Below are positions 16,318-25,356 of a stretch of 64,000 nt of DNA, piece after piece (the stretch's first letter is position 1; each line of letters opens with the position of its first letter). The DNA is from Kuafuiihalomonas sp039024635 (GTDB lineage Bacteria > Myxococcota > Kuafuiibacteriia > Kuafuiibacteriales > Kuafuiibacteriaceae), in contig JBCCQA010000029.1 in assembly GCA_039024635.1 (NCBI GenBank), forward strand, positions 5,976-69,975. The letters run 5' to 3'. The translations under genes and the position numbers were made by a program. The notes under the pieces were generated by a model that saw only the letters and a program-made list of their open reading frames with translations, did no database searches and had not been told where the DNA came from.

Positions 16318-17328
16318 TTGCTACGCTCGACCCTAGCGATCTGCTTGGCCTGCAGCGCCCCCGCCGAACGGAGTGTCGTCGGAGCTGACGCGCGCCCGGA
16401 CGATCCCAAGCTGGATCTCGGGCGCCCGACGACCCCTCCCCTGGAAGACCTCGGCCCGGTCGACTCGGACCGGCCTGACGCCAGCGCCGCCCAAACGGCG
16501 GAATGGACTCGTTTCCAAGGTCCCAATCTCGACATCGAAGGAGCTTGGATCGCCACCTACGACCAGAACTGGTGGTGGGACCGAGCGCCGCGGCTTCACT
16601 TCGCCGTGTTCGATGGGACCCGCTTTCAGTCCTTTCCCAACGATCGGAGCTTTCAGTTTCTGGCCTCGGACCGGGTCGACAGCGTGCTCGAGGTAGAGGG
16701 ACGGGGACCGAGCTACGAGGACTTCTTGCGGGAAACCGGCCTGACCCTAACTCGAAGCCCGCTCCCGGGTCAGGCCCACGTCCTGGCCGCTCATGAAGGC
16801 TACCACCGGGAGGAGAACGGATTCGGGGACTTTGCCTGGGACCTGACACGGACCGACGAGAATGGCGCACGCTTTGGAAGCGACGGCCTCAGCAACGAAG
16901 ACTATGAAGTCTGGGGAGCGCCTGTACTCGCGCCCATCGGCGGGACGATCATCGAGATCGTTCGGGACGAGCCCGACAACACGCCAGGGATCATTCCGGT
17001 CGATGCCGAGCAAAACTACATCGGGATCGGCGTCCGGGGCCGCTACGCGGTCTACCTCCTTCACTTCCAACAGGACTCGATTCCGGCCGAGCTGAGCGTA
17101 TCCTCCGTCGTGGAGCCGGGGGACTTCTTGGGTCTGGTCGGGAACTCGGGCGTGACCTTGGAGCCCCACGTCCACGTCGTCCTCATGTTCTTTGATGTGG
17201 ACAGCAACCGCTACTGGAGCGTGCCCACCGAGTTCGACGCGCTCCGCCTGCACCTTGGACCCTCCGATCCGGGCACGGCCTGTGCGCCCTGCAGCCCCAA
17301 AGCCGGCGCTTGGGTTTCAGATCCCTAG
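16318..17328 (+). CDS. M23 (LytM)-like lipoprotein, possibly inactive
   Basis: 336 residues with a TTG start at 16318, chosen because it gives a short lipoprotein signal LRSTLAICLAC (Cys12); the start is not certain. After a D/P-rich tether, residues ~75-180 are of unknown fold. Residues ~195-300 follow the LytM pattern: EVWGAPVLAPIGGTIIEIV, IGIGVRGRYAVYLLHFQQ, VEPGDFLGLVGNSG and LEPHVHVVLMF, where HVH is the metal-binding HxH. The first His of the usual HxxxD site is not visible: that stretch reads FAWDLTRTDENG. It may use another residue, or be a non-catalytic peptidoglycan binder or activator, as known for EnvC/NlpD-type proteins. Its end overlaps the convergent alkyltransferase gene by 12 bases. 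Confidence 0.8.
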   Translation: MLRSTLAICLACSAPAERSVVGADARPDDPKLDLGRPTTPPLEDLGPVDSDRPDASAAQTAEWTRFQGPNLDIEGAWIATYDQNWWWDRAPRLHFAVFDGTRFQSFPNDRSFQFLASDRVDSVLEVEGRGPSYEDFLRETGLTLTRSPLPGQAHVLAAHEGYHREENGFGDFAWDLTRTDENGARFGSDGLSNEDYEVWGAPVLAPIGGTIIEIVRDEPDNTPGIIPVDAEQNYIGIGVRGRYAVYLLHFQQDSIPAELSVSSVVEPGDFLGLVGNSGVTLEPHVHVVLMFFDVDSNRYWSVPTEFDALRLHLGPSDPGTACAPCSPKAGAWVSDP

Positions 17329-17823
17329 TCGAAGCGCGCCTATGCTTCCCTGCTCCCGGTCGAGGAGGGCGCGCTTGCGCTCCAGGCCCCAGCGATAGCC
17401 CGAAAGGCCACCATCACTCTTGAGAACCCGGTGACAAGGGATGGCAACGGCGAGCGGATTCGCTCCGCAGGCCTGAGCCACGGCACGAAAGGCTGTCGGT
17501 CGACCGAGTCGGGAAGCCAGCGCCTGGTAGCTTGTCGTCTCTCCGAACGGGATCTGGCCCAACTCGCGCCACACTCGAAGCTGAAAGTCGGTCCCCCGAG
17601 GATCGAGCGCCAGCCCGAGCTCGCGGCGAGGATCGTCGATGAAAGTGAGGACCTCAGAAAGAACGGTCTCCAACCCACCGGACTCTAGTCGGGCCTCCGG
17701 GAAGCGGCTTCGACCGTCGCAGAGGAGTGCATCGGGGTCGTCTCCCAGCAGAATCGTCCGCAGCCCGCGAGGTCCCTGGGCAACGAACACCGCTCCCAAG
17801 GCGCAGGTGCCCCATCCAACCAT
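17317..17823 (-). CDS. ogt: Methylated-DNA--protein-cysteine methyltransferase (Ogt/Ada C-terminal type)
   Basis: 168 residues from ATG 17821-17823. The N-terminal half (GTCALGAVFVAQGPRGLRTILLGDD) and DFQLRVWRELGQIPFGETTSYQALASRLGRP lead to the active site NPLAVAIPCHRVLKSDGGLSGYRWGLERKRALL, where the Cys in PCHRV takes the methyl group from O6-methylguanine in a one-time suicide reaction. The sequence is closer to the second half of Ada than to short Ogt, but the Ada DNA-binding and phosphotriester-repair domains are absent, so it is a repair enzyme and not an adaptive regulator. An AlkA-like glycosylase is also in this window (34680). Confidence 0.95.
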   Translation of the reverse strand: MVGWGTCALGAVFVAQGPRGLRTILLGDDPDALLCDGRSRFPEARLESGGLETVLSEVLTFIDDPRRELGLALDPRGTDFQLRVWRELGQIPFGETTSYQALASRLGRPTAFRAVAQACGANPLAVAIPCHRVLKSDGGLSGYRWGLERKRALLDREQGSIGALRLGI

Positions 17824-18218
17824 CAGAGTCTCGGACGATCCCCCGCCAATGGCATGCGCGGGGTTCGAAGCGCGTGGCTCCAAGCGATCCATCGGCTGGA
17901 TGTTCCCTGGCCAAGACGGCCCGGGCAAGACCGACGATGGTTTCGTCGTCCGAGCCCATGGCAAACGCTCACCCGTGACCGACGCCGACCCTAGCCCTCG
18001 GCCAAACGGTCGGCTTCGGACGCCTAGGCACGGCCGGACTCGACTTCGACGCCCCGGATGAGGCCTCTCAGATCGTCCCCCAGAGCGCCACCTTCCACAA
18101 ACTCGCCCTCAACCTGGCCAGCTGCATCGAGTTCTGAATCCCGAGCAGGGAGCCCCCTTCCGAGAGGAAGCTCGAGCTTGATCCCAGTCCGCTCGTTCTG
18201 CCATCCCTGAGCCCGCTC
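17824..18218. other. Intergenic stretch with a possible coding remnant
   Basis: No gene with a good start is seen. On the + strand, bases 17979-18137 form an open frame ending TGA at 18135-18137, with coding-like text (LALGQTVGFGRLGTAGLDFD, then ASQIVPQSATFHKLALNLAS, end CIEF) but no ATG, GTG or TTG. It may be the 3' scrap of a lost gene or chance. The rest should hold promoters for the alkyltransferase and the lipoprotein at 18219. Confidence 0.4.
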
Positions 18219-19700
18219 ATGCCGGGCCGAACTCGAAGCACCGTCCTTTCGGTGGCCCTGGCCAGCGTGGCCGCCTGCGCCGAAGCACCAACGGGCGGCG
18301 TGGCCTCCAGCGGCGAAAGCAAGCCAGATGGGGGCGACGGCATGGTCAACGACGCTGGGGCTTCCAGCTCCCTGGACCTCGGCTTTTCCTCGCAAGACAT
18401 GAGTGCACCGGAAGACGCTGGTCGCTCGACCGACGACAGCTTCGTGATCTTCGACGATGCGCTCAGGAACGGCGCCCAAATCGTGACTCAGGACGCCGAG
18501 GCGACCGTCTTCGCCGAGAACGCCCTTGGGGAGCGCGCCCTTCGGCTCTTGCTCTCCTCCAGCCGAACGGCCCAAGTGAGCCTGGACCTCCCAGGTCCGA
18601 CGGATCTTTCGCCCTACAGCGCCCTCGTGTTCAGTCTTCGAGCTCCGAGCGGTGCCCCCCGGGTCGTCGTCAGCCTTCGAGAGTCGGAGGACACACCCCT
18701 GACCGAGTTCACGGAGATCGAGCTGAGGACCCCCATAGAGCTGGCGGAAGAGTGGAAGGAAGTGGTGGTCCCCGTCTTCGCGCCCTCCCGCTTCGATCGT
18801 GGGCAGAGGGCGCTCAGCATTCGACCCTACGGCCTCCCCGATGAGCCCGGGATCCTCTTTCTGGATGAAGTCCGCTTCGTTCAGCAGGCGTCGCTGCCAG
18901 AAGCCTTCGGCCGGCTCGGGGTGCCGACCTCGCTTATGCTGGGAAGGACGCAGTCCTTTTGCTGCATAGACGTCGGCCCAAGATCGCGGTTCGATTCGGG
19001 CCCGCAGTACTGGGTTTCGGCCGGTGCGCTCGAAGGATTCGGCTTCTCCGCCCCTGGAATCCTCTGGATCGACGAGAAACTCGAGGTCGAACCCCTTGCT
19101 CCTGGAGAAATTAGCGTCTTTGGACTGAGCGACGAGCTTCAGGTCTACCCGCGTATGGTTCAAGTCAGGGGGCGCGTCACCCGACCGGACACCGTACCGA
19201 GCGGACCGACTTTCGCGACCGACGAAGTGCTGGCTCTTTTTAGCGAAGCCTACGTCGAGGCTCCCTTCAGCTTCATCGAACCACCGCGTGACACAGGGCG
19301 ATTCGACGAGATCACCCTCGCCGAGAATCAGGTCTTGGTCTACAGGCCGTTCAGGGAGTTCGGTCGAGCGAGTCGTCTCTACCTCGACGATGCAAGCCTC
19401 GACCTCACTGACTTCAGCCGCCTTCGATTCGACCTGTGGCTAACCAACATTACGGAGCTCAGGGTCGACTTGGTCGATGCAGGGGCCGACGACACCCTGG
19501 ATACCGACGACGATTTCGTCGGGCACTTCAGCCTCACTCAAGCTGTCGAGCCCTTTCCTCGCCACGATCGCTGGGTCGAGATCGACATTCCGATGAGCGC
19601 CTTTGGCTTCGTCCGCCCCCCGACCAACATCCAGGCCCTCCGTGTCTCGGCCAACGAGATCGAGCCGGCCTACCTGGACAACATCCTCTTGGTTCGATGA
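18219..19700 (+). CDS. Lipoprotein with two carbohydrate-binding-like jellyroll domains
   Basis: 493 residues from ATG 18219. The signal ends ASVAAC (Cys20), followed by a ~55-residue S/D/G tether. Residues ~75-225 read as a jellyroll: VIFDDALRNGAQIV, ALRLLLSSSRTAQVSLDL, LSPYSALVFSLRAP and closing GILFLDEVRFV. Residues ~350-493 repeat that plan: RLYLDDASLDLTDFSRLRFDLW, WVEIDIPMSAF and closing PAYLDNILLVR. The end pattern (I/L)xxD(N/E)(I/V)xL is shared by family 11-like carbohydrate-binding modules and other galactose-binding-like domains. Binding to polysaccharide at the cell surface is the likely role; no catalytic domain is present. Confidence 0.75.
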   Translation: MPGRTRSTVLSVALASVAACAEAPTGGVASSGESKPDGGDGMVNDAGASSSLDLGFSSQDMSAPEDAGRSTDDSFVIFDDALRNGAQIVTQDAEATVFAENALGERALRLLLSSSRTAQVSLDLPGPTDLSPYSALVFSLRAPSGAPRVVVSLRESEDTPLTEFTEIELRTPIELAEEWKEVVVPVFAPSRFDRGQRALSIRPYGLPDEPGILFLDEVRFVQQASLPEAFGRLGVPTSLMLGRTQSFCCIDVGPRSRFDSGPQYWVSAGALEGFGFSAPGILWIDEKLEVEPLAPGEISVFGLSDELQVYPRMVQVRGRVTRPDTVPSGPTFATDEVLALFSEAYVEAPFSFIEPPRDTGRFDEITLAENQVLVYRPFREFGRASRLYLDDASLDLTDFSRLRFDLWLTNITELRVDLVDAGADDTLDTDDDFVGHFSLTQAVEPFPRHDRWVEIDIPMSAFGFVRPPTNIQALRVSANEIEPAYLDNILLVR

Positions 19701-19749
19701 GCCGGGAAGCTTGCCTGCCTGAGGCTTACGGGCCAGTCTCTGCCCCCTG

Positions 19750-20085
19750 ATGGCGGCAGGATGGCGAAGCGTGTTGTTCACTGGCCTGCTGCTGGGTCTC
19801 GCCTGCGGCGACGAAGAGCCGAATCCCGATCAAAAGCTCGTCGTGGACTGCAGTCCGTGTGGGTTGACCGAGCTCTGCTGGTACACGCGAGACTTCGACA
19901 ACCGAGTCTCGGACTTCGGATGTCTGGATCTCCCCGCTGCCTGCATTGAAGACCGAAGCTGTGCATGCATCAGCACTCAGCCACCGACCCTGTGCGACGA
20001 GGCCGGCGGAGCACAAAACTCCAATGCCTGCGAGCTGAGCGACGACGAGGAGCCGCTGCTCTTCTGCGTCACGACCCTCGGCTGA
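19750..20085 (+). CDS. Small Cys-rich lipoprotein
   Basis: 111 residues from ATG 19750. The signal ends LGLAC (Cys19). The mature part has ten more cysteines (VDCSPCGLTELCWY, FGCLDLPAACIEDRSCACIS, TLCDEAGG, NACELS, LFCVTTLG), which should pair as disulfides in the periplasm or outside the cell, giving a small knotted domain. I do not recognise the family. It follows the jellyroll lipoprotein by 49 bases on the same strand, so the two may be co-expressed. Its last 17 bases overlap the convergent frameshifted ORF. Confidence 0.7.
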   Translation: MAAGWRSVLFTGLLLGLACGDEEPNPDQKLVVDCSPCGLTELCWYTRDFDNRVSDFGCLDLPAACIEDRSCACISTQPPTLCDEAGGAQNSNACELSDDEEPLLFCVTTLG

Positions 20086-20439
20086 GCTCGGCTGAGCCCA
20101 GTCCGCAGGGCAGCTCGAGCAGGGTCAGACGGGCCTGCGCGCCACGGTCCGACCTGGGCCTCCAAGAACGCTTGAGGCGACACACTTCGGCGCGCGCCCC
20201 CTCGTCCCCGACCATCTCGCGTATCCCGAGCTCTACCCCCCGGCCTTCGGTAGGCGGTCGAGGAGCTGGAACCACGACTCGGCGCACTCATCAGGTCCTG
20301 GCACAAAGGCCAGTGCCTTCGGGCCGACCGCCGCCATCTGACGGAGCGATTTGGCCCCCCGACCTGCGAAGCCTGGCGCTCGTTCCTTGCCGAAGTGATT
20401 CGGGCGTCCCCAGAAACCTAGGGATTCTTCAGAGCGCAA
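20069..20439 (-). pseudogene. Small gene after the PEGA protein, interrupted by a frameshift in a G run
   Basis: A frame opens with TTG at 20437-20439, overlapping the TGA of the PEGA gene by 11 bases. It reads LRSEESLGFWGRPNHFGKER through AAVGPKALAFVPGPDECAE and WFQLLDRLPKAGG and meets a stop at 20233-20235. Right there the - strand has six G in a row. In the next frame the text continues as VELGIREMVGDEGARAEVCR and so on to a stop at 20069-20071. Joined, they make a protein of about 125 residues without a signal peptide. The single shift in a homopolymer fits an indel in the strain, a sequencing error or, less likely, programmed frameshifting. Function unknown. Confidence 0.4.
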
Positions 20440-21724
20440 AGGCGAAGGCCAGTCGGGCTGCGAAGCCAAAGTCCGTCCGAAGGTCCTCGCCGTCCAAGTT
20501 CTCGGCCAGGTCACCGGTGGTGAAATGGGGACCCATGCGGAGGGCAAGACCAATCCGAGCCTGGTCCGACAAACGGAACTCGGCCGTCGGTCCGACCAGA
20601 ACGGGGACGACAGAGAACTCCTCGGGCTGCGTGCCGCCGACCCCAGGTCCCCCGATGTCCGTTCCGCCACCAAAGAAGAAGGTCGTGGGGACGTCGAGGC
20701 CTCCACCGAAAGTGAACCATCGGTTCAGGCGATGGCCCACGTCGAGAGAGGCGTGAACCAACAGCGCCAGGTACTCGCCGGTCAGGTCCACACCGGTTCC
20801 GGACAGCAGCTCTCCGAACGGAACACGACCCGTGTAGTCGATGACGGTCAGGCCGAGTCCGGGCACCAAGGACAGGCGAGCCACCCACTTCGAGTCGTCG
20901 ACCATTTCCAATATCAGGGGGAGGCCTCCGTAAAAGGTCAGTGTGCCAGGGATGTCCTCGCCCACTGAGCCGAATAGGCCAGCGTCGATCCCGAACTTCA
21001 CGCCATAAGCGAACCACTTGTTCGCTGGTGAAAGCGAAGTGACGCCGGGAAGGCTGGAGTAGCCCGCCTCCAAGATGAGCGCCGCCCTCGAGGGCGCCCC
21101 GAAGAAGGCGCTGCCCTCCGAGTCTGGGTCTGAGCTGGCTGCGACCCTCGAGGCCCCGCCCTGCCCAGGCGGGACCGAGAGGGGTTCGGCCTGGGGCACC
21201 AGCTGAATCGTCTCTCGCACCCGCTTCCGCGGGCCGACCGGCACCCGACGGGTAAGCGCGAGGTGACCTTTGGCAGACAATTGAACCACCACATCTCCGG
21301 CCACCACGCGAACCGAACCGTCCAAAGGCAGCCGACCGACCTTGCGTCCGTTGATGACGACTTCGGCCCCTTTCGGCTTGCCGCGAACCTCCAGCGTGCC
21401 GAGGCGGTCCCGGACCTTCTCTCGGGCGCTCTCTAGGGGCGCCCGGTTCTCGTCGATCCACGGGCCGCCCATCTGCAAGGCATCCTGCAAATCTTGCTCG
21501 GCCTCCACCCAGTGGCCGAGAGCCTGATGGGCGAGGGCAACCTGAGCCAGAGCGCGAGCTGAGCCTGTTTCGGCGAAGGCGCGCTCGAAGACCTCAAGGG
21601 CCTCGGCGTCTTTGCCCGCTCTACGCAACTCGATGCCCTTGTCGATGAGCGCGTCTTGGGCATGGGCGAGGCCACTCGCCGCGAGGAGTGCGGCGAAGGC
21701 GAAGATGGGCACGGCGTGTCTCAT
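20429..21724 (-). CDS. TPR-PEGA protein with C-terminal outer-membrane barrel
   Basis: 431 residues from ATG 21722-21724. A Sec signal (FAFAALLAASGLAHA) is followed by TPR-like helices (~25-105: RRAGKDAEALEVFERAFAETG, VALAHQALGHWVEAEQDLQDAL), then a PEGA domain (~110-180) with LEVRGKPKGAEVVINGRKVGRLPLDG. From ~205 to the end there are amphipathic Gly-rich strands finishing AARLAFAFAL, as in an outer-membrane barrel. PEGA domains are small surface-type beta modules common in Myxococcota and often paired with Ser/Thr kinases. The kinase gene lies four bases upstream, so the two are one operon. The protein probably sits in the outer membrane; what it binds is unknown. Confidence 0.85.
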   Translation of the reverse strand: MRHAVPIFAFAALLAASGLAHAQDALIDKGIELRRAGKDAEALEVFERAFAETGSARALAQVALAHQALGHWVEAEQDLQDALQMGGPWIDENRAPLESAREKVRDRLGTLEVRGKPKGAEVVINGRKVGRLPLDGSVRVVAGDVVVQLSAKGHLALTRRVPVGPRKRVRETIQLVPQAEPLSVPPGQGGASRVAASSDPDSEGSAFFGAPSRAALILEAGYSSLPGVTSLSPANKWFAYGVKFGIDAGLFGSVGEDIPGTLTFYGGLPLILEMVDDSKWVARLSLVPGLGLTVIDYTGRVPFGELLSGTGVDLTGEYLALLVHASLDVGHRLNRWFTFGGGLDVPTTFFFGGGTDIGGPGVGGTQPEEFSVVPVLVGPTAEFRLSDQARIGLALRMGPHFTTGDLAENLDGEDLRTDFGFAARLAFAFAL

Positions 21725-21728
21725 GGCT

Positions 21729-23234
21729 TTACTTCAGAATGGGCGCGTCGTTCGTTCCGAGCTCGACGTCCTTCTTGGTCTTGGTCTCGACCTTCTTGGG
21801 CTCGACTCTCGGCGCCTGTGGTTCGCTCTGTAGCGCCTCGCCCACTTGCTCGGTTTCGGACCGGCGGCCTCGACGTCGTCGCGCCTTCCGACGAGCCTTC
21901 GGCTTCGCATCGATGGAGGCTTCGGTCTCGGTCACGAGCTCTTCTGCGTCCGGAGCCGGGGGCGCAATCGCTGTTCCGGGCTTCTCGGCTTGGATGGGCG
22001 GCAGCGCTCGAAGGGCCGGTTCGGGCGCCGTGGCCTCCACCGGCATCGATTCGGACTCGACCGAGCCTCGGCTCGTCGACCACCAAGCGCCCGCACCGAG
22101 GAGCGCCAGGAGCACGAGCAGGCTGGCCCAGGTTCCTCGCCGTCTCTTCGGCTGGAGTTCGGCCGAGGGGATATCGAAGCCAGCGGTCAGGTTTCCAGTT
22201 TGCAAAGCCGCCTCGGCCGGTGCAGCCACGAGATCGGCCTTTTTCGGAGTTTGAGATACGGAGGCGAAGATCGGCGACCACTGGGCTCGAACCCGCTCTG
22301 AAGCAAAGGCCGCCACCTCCAAACCAAGCCTGGACACGGTCGGCCAGCGGTCCTCGGGTGAAGTGGCCATGGCCGTCATCACGAGCTTGCGAAGCTTCGC
22401 CGGAAGGTCGGGCCGCACGGTGTCGATGCTCTCGAAGTCGCCCTGCACCACATCCGTCATGACCGTGTAGAGCGACTCACCCCGGAAGGGCGCCTGCCCG
22501 CACAGGCAGTGATAGAGGATCACGCCCATGGAGTAGACGTCGCTTCGACCGTCGAGCTTGGCGCTCGCCGTCACCTGCTCCGGCGACATGTAGTAGGGCG
22601 TTCCGACCACCCGACCCGTCTCGGTCAAGGGCTTGGCCTCCGAGAGCGTGAGGTCCTTGGCGATCCCGAAGTCGACGAGCTTCGGCACCTCTTCGCCGTA
22701 GGGGCCGGTCGTGATGAAGATGTTGCCGGGCTTGAGGTCTCGGTGAAGGACCCCGACCGCGTGGGCGGCCGCCAAGCCGGCCATCACGGGGACCAAGATG
22801 TCCGCCGTCTCCGCCACCTCCAAGGCCCCGAGCCTTCGGAGGCGTCCGCTCAGGTCTTCCCCCTGCAAGAGCTCCATGACCAGGAAGGTGATGCCCTCGT
22901 ACACACCGACATCCGAGATATCGACGACGTGGGGATGGCGAATGGCCGAAGCCGCTTTCCCTTCGCGGAGCATTCGAATCCGGACCTCCTCGCTCCCTTC
23001 GAAGTGCGGGAGCAGCGCTTTCACCGCCACCCGCTTACCGAGATCGATGTGCTCGGCTTCGTAGACCGAGCTCATGCCGCCGGCCCCGATCTGGCGGACG
23101 ATGCGATAGCGGCCGAGGAGGTCCCCGGCGGTCAAGCTTGTGCGAATGGTGTCCGACACGGGCCCCCGCGGAGTATGGCCCGCGTCACCCTCAAATCCAA
23201 CGATTCGTCCCATGGATGGCGCGCTCACGCCCAC
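21729..23234 (-). CDS. Membrane-bound Ser/Thr protein kinase (PknB-like)
   Basis: Up to 501 residues. Start is uncertain: GTG 23157-23159 would begin 25 residues later, just before LLGRYRIVRQIGAGGMSSVYEAEH. Kinase domain ~40-310: Gly loop IGAGGM, VAVKALLPH with the ATP Lys, catalytic loop HRDLKPGNIFI, DFGIAKD (metal Asp), activation segment with TGRVVGTPYYMSPEQ. After a linker, one membrane helix (ASLLVLLALLGAGAWW, ~370-390) leads to a ~110-residue tail rich in E, A, K and P with a RRKARRRRGRR stretch, outside the cytoplasm. It carries no PASTA repeats. Phosphorylation targets are unknown; the following PEGA-barrel gene is the obvious partner. Confidence 0.93.
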   Translation of the reverse strand: MGVSAPSMGRIVGFEGDAGHTPRGPVSDTIRTSLTAGDLLGRYRIVRQIGAGGMSSVYEAEHIDLGKRVAVKALLPHFEGSEEVRIRMLREGKAASAIRHPHVVDISDVGVYEGITFLVMELLQGEDLSGRLRRLGALEVAETADILVPVMAGLAAAHAVGVLHRDLKPGNIFITTGPYGEEVPKLVDFGIAKDLTLSEAKPLTETGRVVGTPYYMSPEQVTASAKLDGRSDVYSMGVILYHCLCGQAPFRGESLYTVMTDVVQGDFESIDTVRPDLPAKLRKLVMTAMATSPEDRWPTVSRLGLEVAAFASERVRAQWSPIFASVSQTPKKADLVAAPAEAALQTGNLTAGFDIPSAELQPKRRRGTWASLLVLLALLGAGAWWSTSRGSVESESMPVEATAPEPALRALPPIQAEKPGTAIAPPAPDAEELVTETEASIDAKPKARRKARRRRGRRSETEQVGEALQSEPQAPRVEPKKVETKTKKDVELGTNDAPILK

Positions 23235-23252
23235 GTGGGCTCACGGCCCCCC

Positions 23253-24698
23253 TCAGGAGCGAAAAGGCGCGCGTCTGGGCCAGGGCCGAGCCTCTTCGTA
23301 GGCCTCGGCGACATCGAGCAGCGTGAGCTCATGACCCCAGGCCGCGACGAGGTGCACCCCGATTGGGACCCCCTCATCGCTGGGGGCCGAAGGCAGGGAG
23401 ATGCCCGGCACACCCGTCGCGTTGGCCAGAGGTAACCAGCCCACGTAGCCCATCAGGACGTCCTCGATCTCGTCGTCGGTCTTCTTGGCCAGGTCGAGCT
23501 CCCCCAGCCGCCAAGGCGGCCGCATCAGCGTGGGCGTGAGCCAAAGGTCGAAGTGGGTGAACCACCGCTCGAGGACGTGGGCCGCAAAGGCGAAGGCCTC
23601 TTCGGCCAGCCAGAGCGCGCTGGGTTGAAGCATCGCGTTCTGCTTGGCGAGCCGCAGCGTGAAGGGCTCGACCCGCTTCGACAGCTGGACCCCGACTCGG
23701 AATACCTCGGATCGCCCGAGAACACCGTGGCTCCACGGCGGCGCTCTCTCCATGATCGCCCGCTGGGCCACGTCCAAGAAGACCCCGGCCGCCGTCGCCC
23801 ACAAGACCCGATAGGCGTCCGCAAACCCACGCGTGTCGACAGGAGGGCTGACGACCTCTACCGAGTGGCCCAGCTCGACCAGAAGCGTCACGGCCGAATC
23901 GACGGACCGGCGGACGTCGGGGTGGGGCTCATGACCGAGAAGGCCGTCGTAGGAGACGGCGATGCGCAGGGCCCGCTCGGGCCCGGCCGGTAGCGGAGGA
24001 ACGGCGCTTCCCATCGAGCGCCCGGTGCGGGCCCGCATCTCCGTGAGAAAGAGCCGGCTGTCTCGAACGGTTCGCGTGAGGCAACCATGGGTCACGAAGG
24101 CAGGAGGCGGATCGTTGACCGCGGCGGGCATCCGGCCACGGCTGGGCTTCAGACCGACCAGCCCGCAGGCCGAAGCGGGGACCCGGATCGATCCGCCTCC
24201 GTCGCTGCCGTGGGCAATGGGGACCATGCCTGACGCGAGGGCTGCGCCTGCCCCACCGCTCGAACCACCGGGGGAGTGCTTCAGGCTCCATGGGTTGCGG
24301 GTCGGACCGTGGGCTCTCGGTTCGGTGGTGGGGACCAAACCGAGCTCCGGCATGTTGGTTCGGCCCAAAGTGACGAAGCCCAGGTCGCGAGCCGCCTCGA
24401 CAAAGGGATGGCTCCGCTCGCAGGTAAAGCCGCTCAGCAGCTTGGACCCGAGACTGACGGGTGTTCCCTCGATGTCGATGTCGTCCTTGAACAGGAAAGG
24501 CACCCCGGCAAAAGGAGCGTCCTCCGAACCCCGACGTGGGAGCTCGAAGCGATGGATGACGGCGTTGAGCTCAGCGTTTTGGGCCTCGAGCTGGGCCCGA
24601 GCCGAGGCCAGGAGTTCGGCCTCGGATACGTCCCCCCGACGTAACCGCTCCGCACACTCGGTGGCGTCCCAGTCCTCGTACTCTCCGATTTCGGTCAT
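23253..24698 (-). CDS. Amidase signature enzyme
   Basis: 481 residues from ATG 24696-24698, with GGAGG five bases upstream. It has the amidase-signature triad: Lys in VPFLFKDDIDIEG, cis-Ser in HSPGGSSGGAGAALASG and the nucleophile Ser in SDGGGSIRVPASACGLVGLKPS. Length fits the family (450-500). These enzymes hydrolyse amide bonds, from fatty-acid amides and peptide amides to Glu-tRNA in GatA. There is no gatB or gatC next to it and the C-terminal half differs from GatA, so a free amidase is more likely. No signal peptide. It follows the gamma carbonic anhydrase by 59 bases on the same strand. Confidence 0.92.
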   Translation of the reverse strand: MTEIGEYEDWDATECAERLRRGDVSEAELLASARAQLEAQNAELNAVIHRFELPRRGSEDAPFAGVPFLFKDDIDIEGTPVSLGSKLLSGFTCERSHPFVEAARDLGFVTLGRTNMPELGLVPTTEPRAHGPTRNPWSLKHSPGGSSGGAGAALASGMVPIAHGSDGGGSIRVPASACGLVGLKPSRGRMPAAVNDPPPAFVTHGCLTRTVRDSRLFLTEMRARTGRSMGSAVPPLPAGPERALRIAVSYDGLLGHEPHPDVRRSVDSAVTLLVELGHSVEVVSPPVDTRGFADAYRVLWATAAGVFLDVAQRAIMERAPPWSHGVLGRSEVFRVGVQLSKRVEPFTLRLAKQNAMLQPSALWLAEEAFAFAAHVLERWFTHFDLWLTPTLMRPPWRLGELDLAKKTDDEIEDVLMGYVGWLPLANATGVPGISLPSAPSDEGVPIGVHLVAAWGHELTLLDVAEAYEEARPWPRRAPFRS

Positions 24699-24757
24699 CA
24701 CCGCCTCCGTCTGGCGCCCAAAGAGCACGAGCCCGAAGGGCCGCCAAGCCTCCCCCC

Positions 24758-25306
24758 TCAGTCGACCATCGTGACGGGGGGCGTCATGACGCGCAGGGAC
24801 TGCCGATGGCGCCGCCCGTTCTCGACGTAGTGAAGCGCCGAAGCCTCAAGGAGCTGAAGCTCATGATCTCGGAGCGTTCGAACCACTTTGGCCGGTGTGC
24901 CCATGACCAAGGATCCCTCGGGAAAGCTCTTTCGCTCGGTGACGAGACTACCCGCGCCGACGATGCAGCGGGGGCCAATCTCGGCGTGGTTGAGGATGAT
25001 CGAGCCCATGCCGATCAGGCTTCCTTCCCCAATCCGGCAGCCGTGCAGCACGACCTTGTGGCCCACGGTGACCCGAGCTCCGATGTCGATGGGACAGCCC
25101 GGGTCGGTATGAAGGACCGAGCCATCCTGAACGTTGCTCTCGTCGCCGATGCGAATCCACTCGTTGTCGCCCCGAAGCACGCAGCCGTACCAAACGCTCG
25201 CACCCGCGCCGAGCTCCACCTTCCCCATGACCTGGGCGTCCGGCGCGACAAAATGGTCTTGGGATGCGAAGCGAGGTTCGTCCTCACCGAGGGCGTAGAT
25301 CACCAT
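24758..25306 (-). CDS. Gamma-class carbonic anhydrase family protein
   Basis: 182 residues from ATG 25304-25306. It is a left-handed beta-helix of hexapeptide repeats: VAPDAQVMGKVELGAGASVWYGCVLRG, VQDGSVLHTDPGCPIDIG, VTVGHKVVLHGCRIGEG, LIGMGSIILNHAEIG and IVGAGSLVTERKSFPEGSLVMG. The three zinc His of the family fit H in VLHTDP, H in VGHKV and H in VLHGC. It is the short form (YrdA/CaiE/PaaY-like, 170-190 residues) that lacks the acidic loop of Methanosarcina Cam, and activity varies in this group. A second carbonic anhydrase class lies at 227. Cytosolic trimer expected. Confidence 0.92.
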   Translation of the reverse strand: MVIYALGEDEPRFASQDHFVAPDAQVMGKVELGAGASVWYGCVLRGDNEWIRIGDESNVQDGSVLHTDPGCPIDIGARVTVGHKVVLHGCRIGEGSLIGMGSIILNHAEIGPRCIVGAGSLVTERKSFPEGSLVMGTPAKVVRTLRDHELQLLEASALHYVENGRRHRQSLRVMTPPVTMVD

Positions 25307-25356
25307 GGACGAGGTCTAGCGCAGGCGGCCCCAACGGGCAGCCCATCAGACCTCCA

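Noticed and set aside
17979..18137. Coding-like text ending at 18137 considered as a gene
   Set aside because: No start codon in frame; kept only as a note on the intergenic stretch.
18024..19163. 379-residue frame on the - strand
   Set aside because: Antisense to the jellyroll lipoprotein, which has a clear signal and domain pattern.
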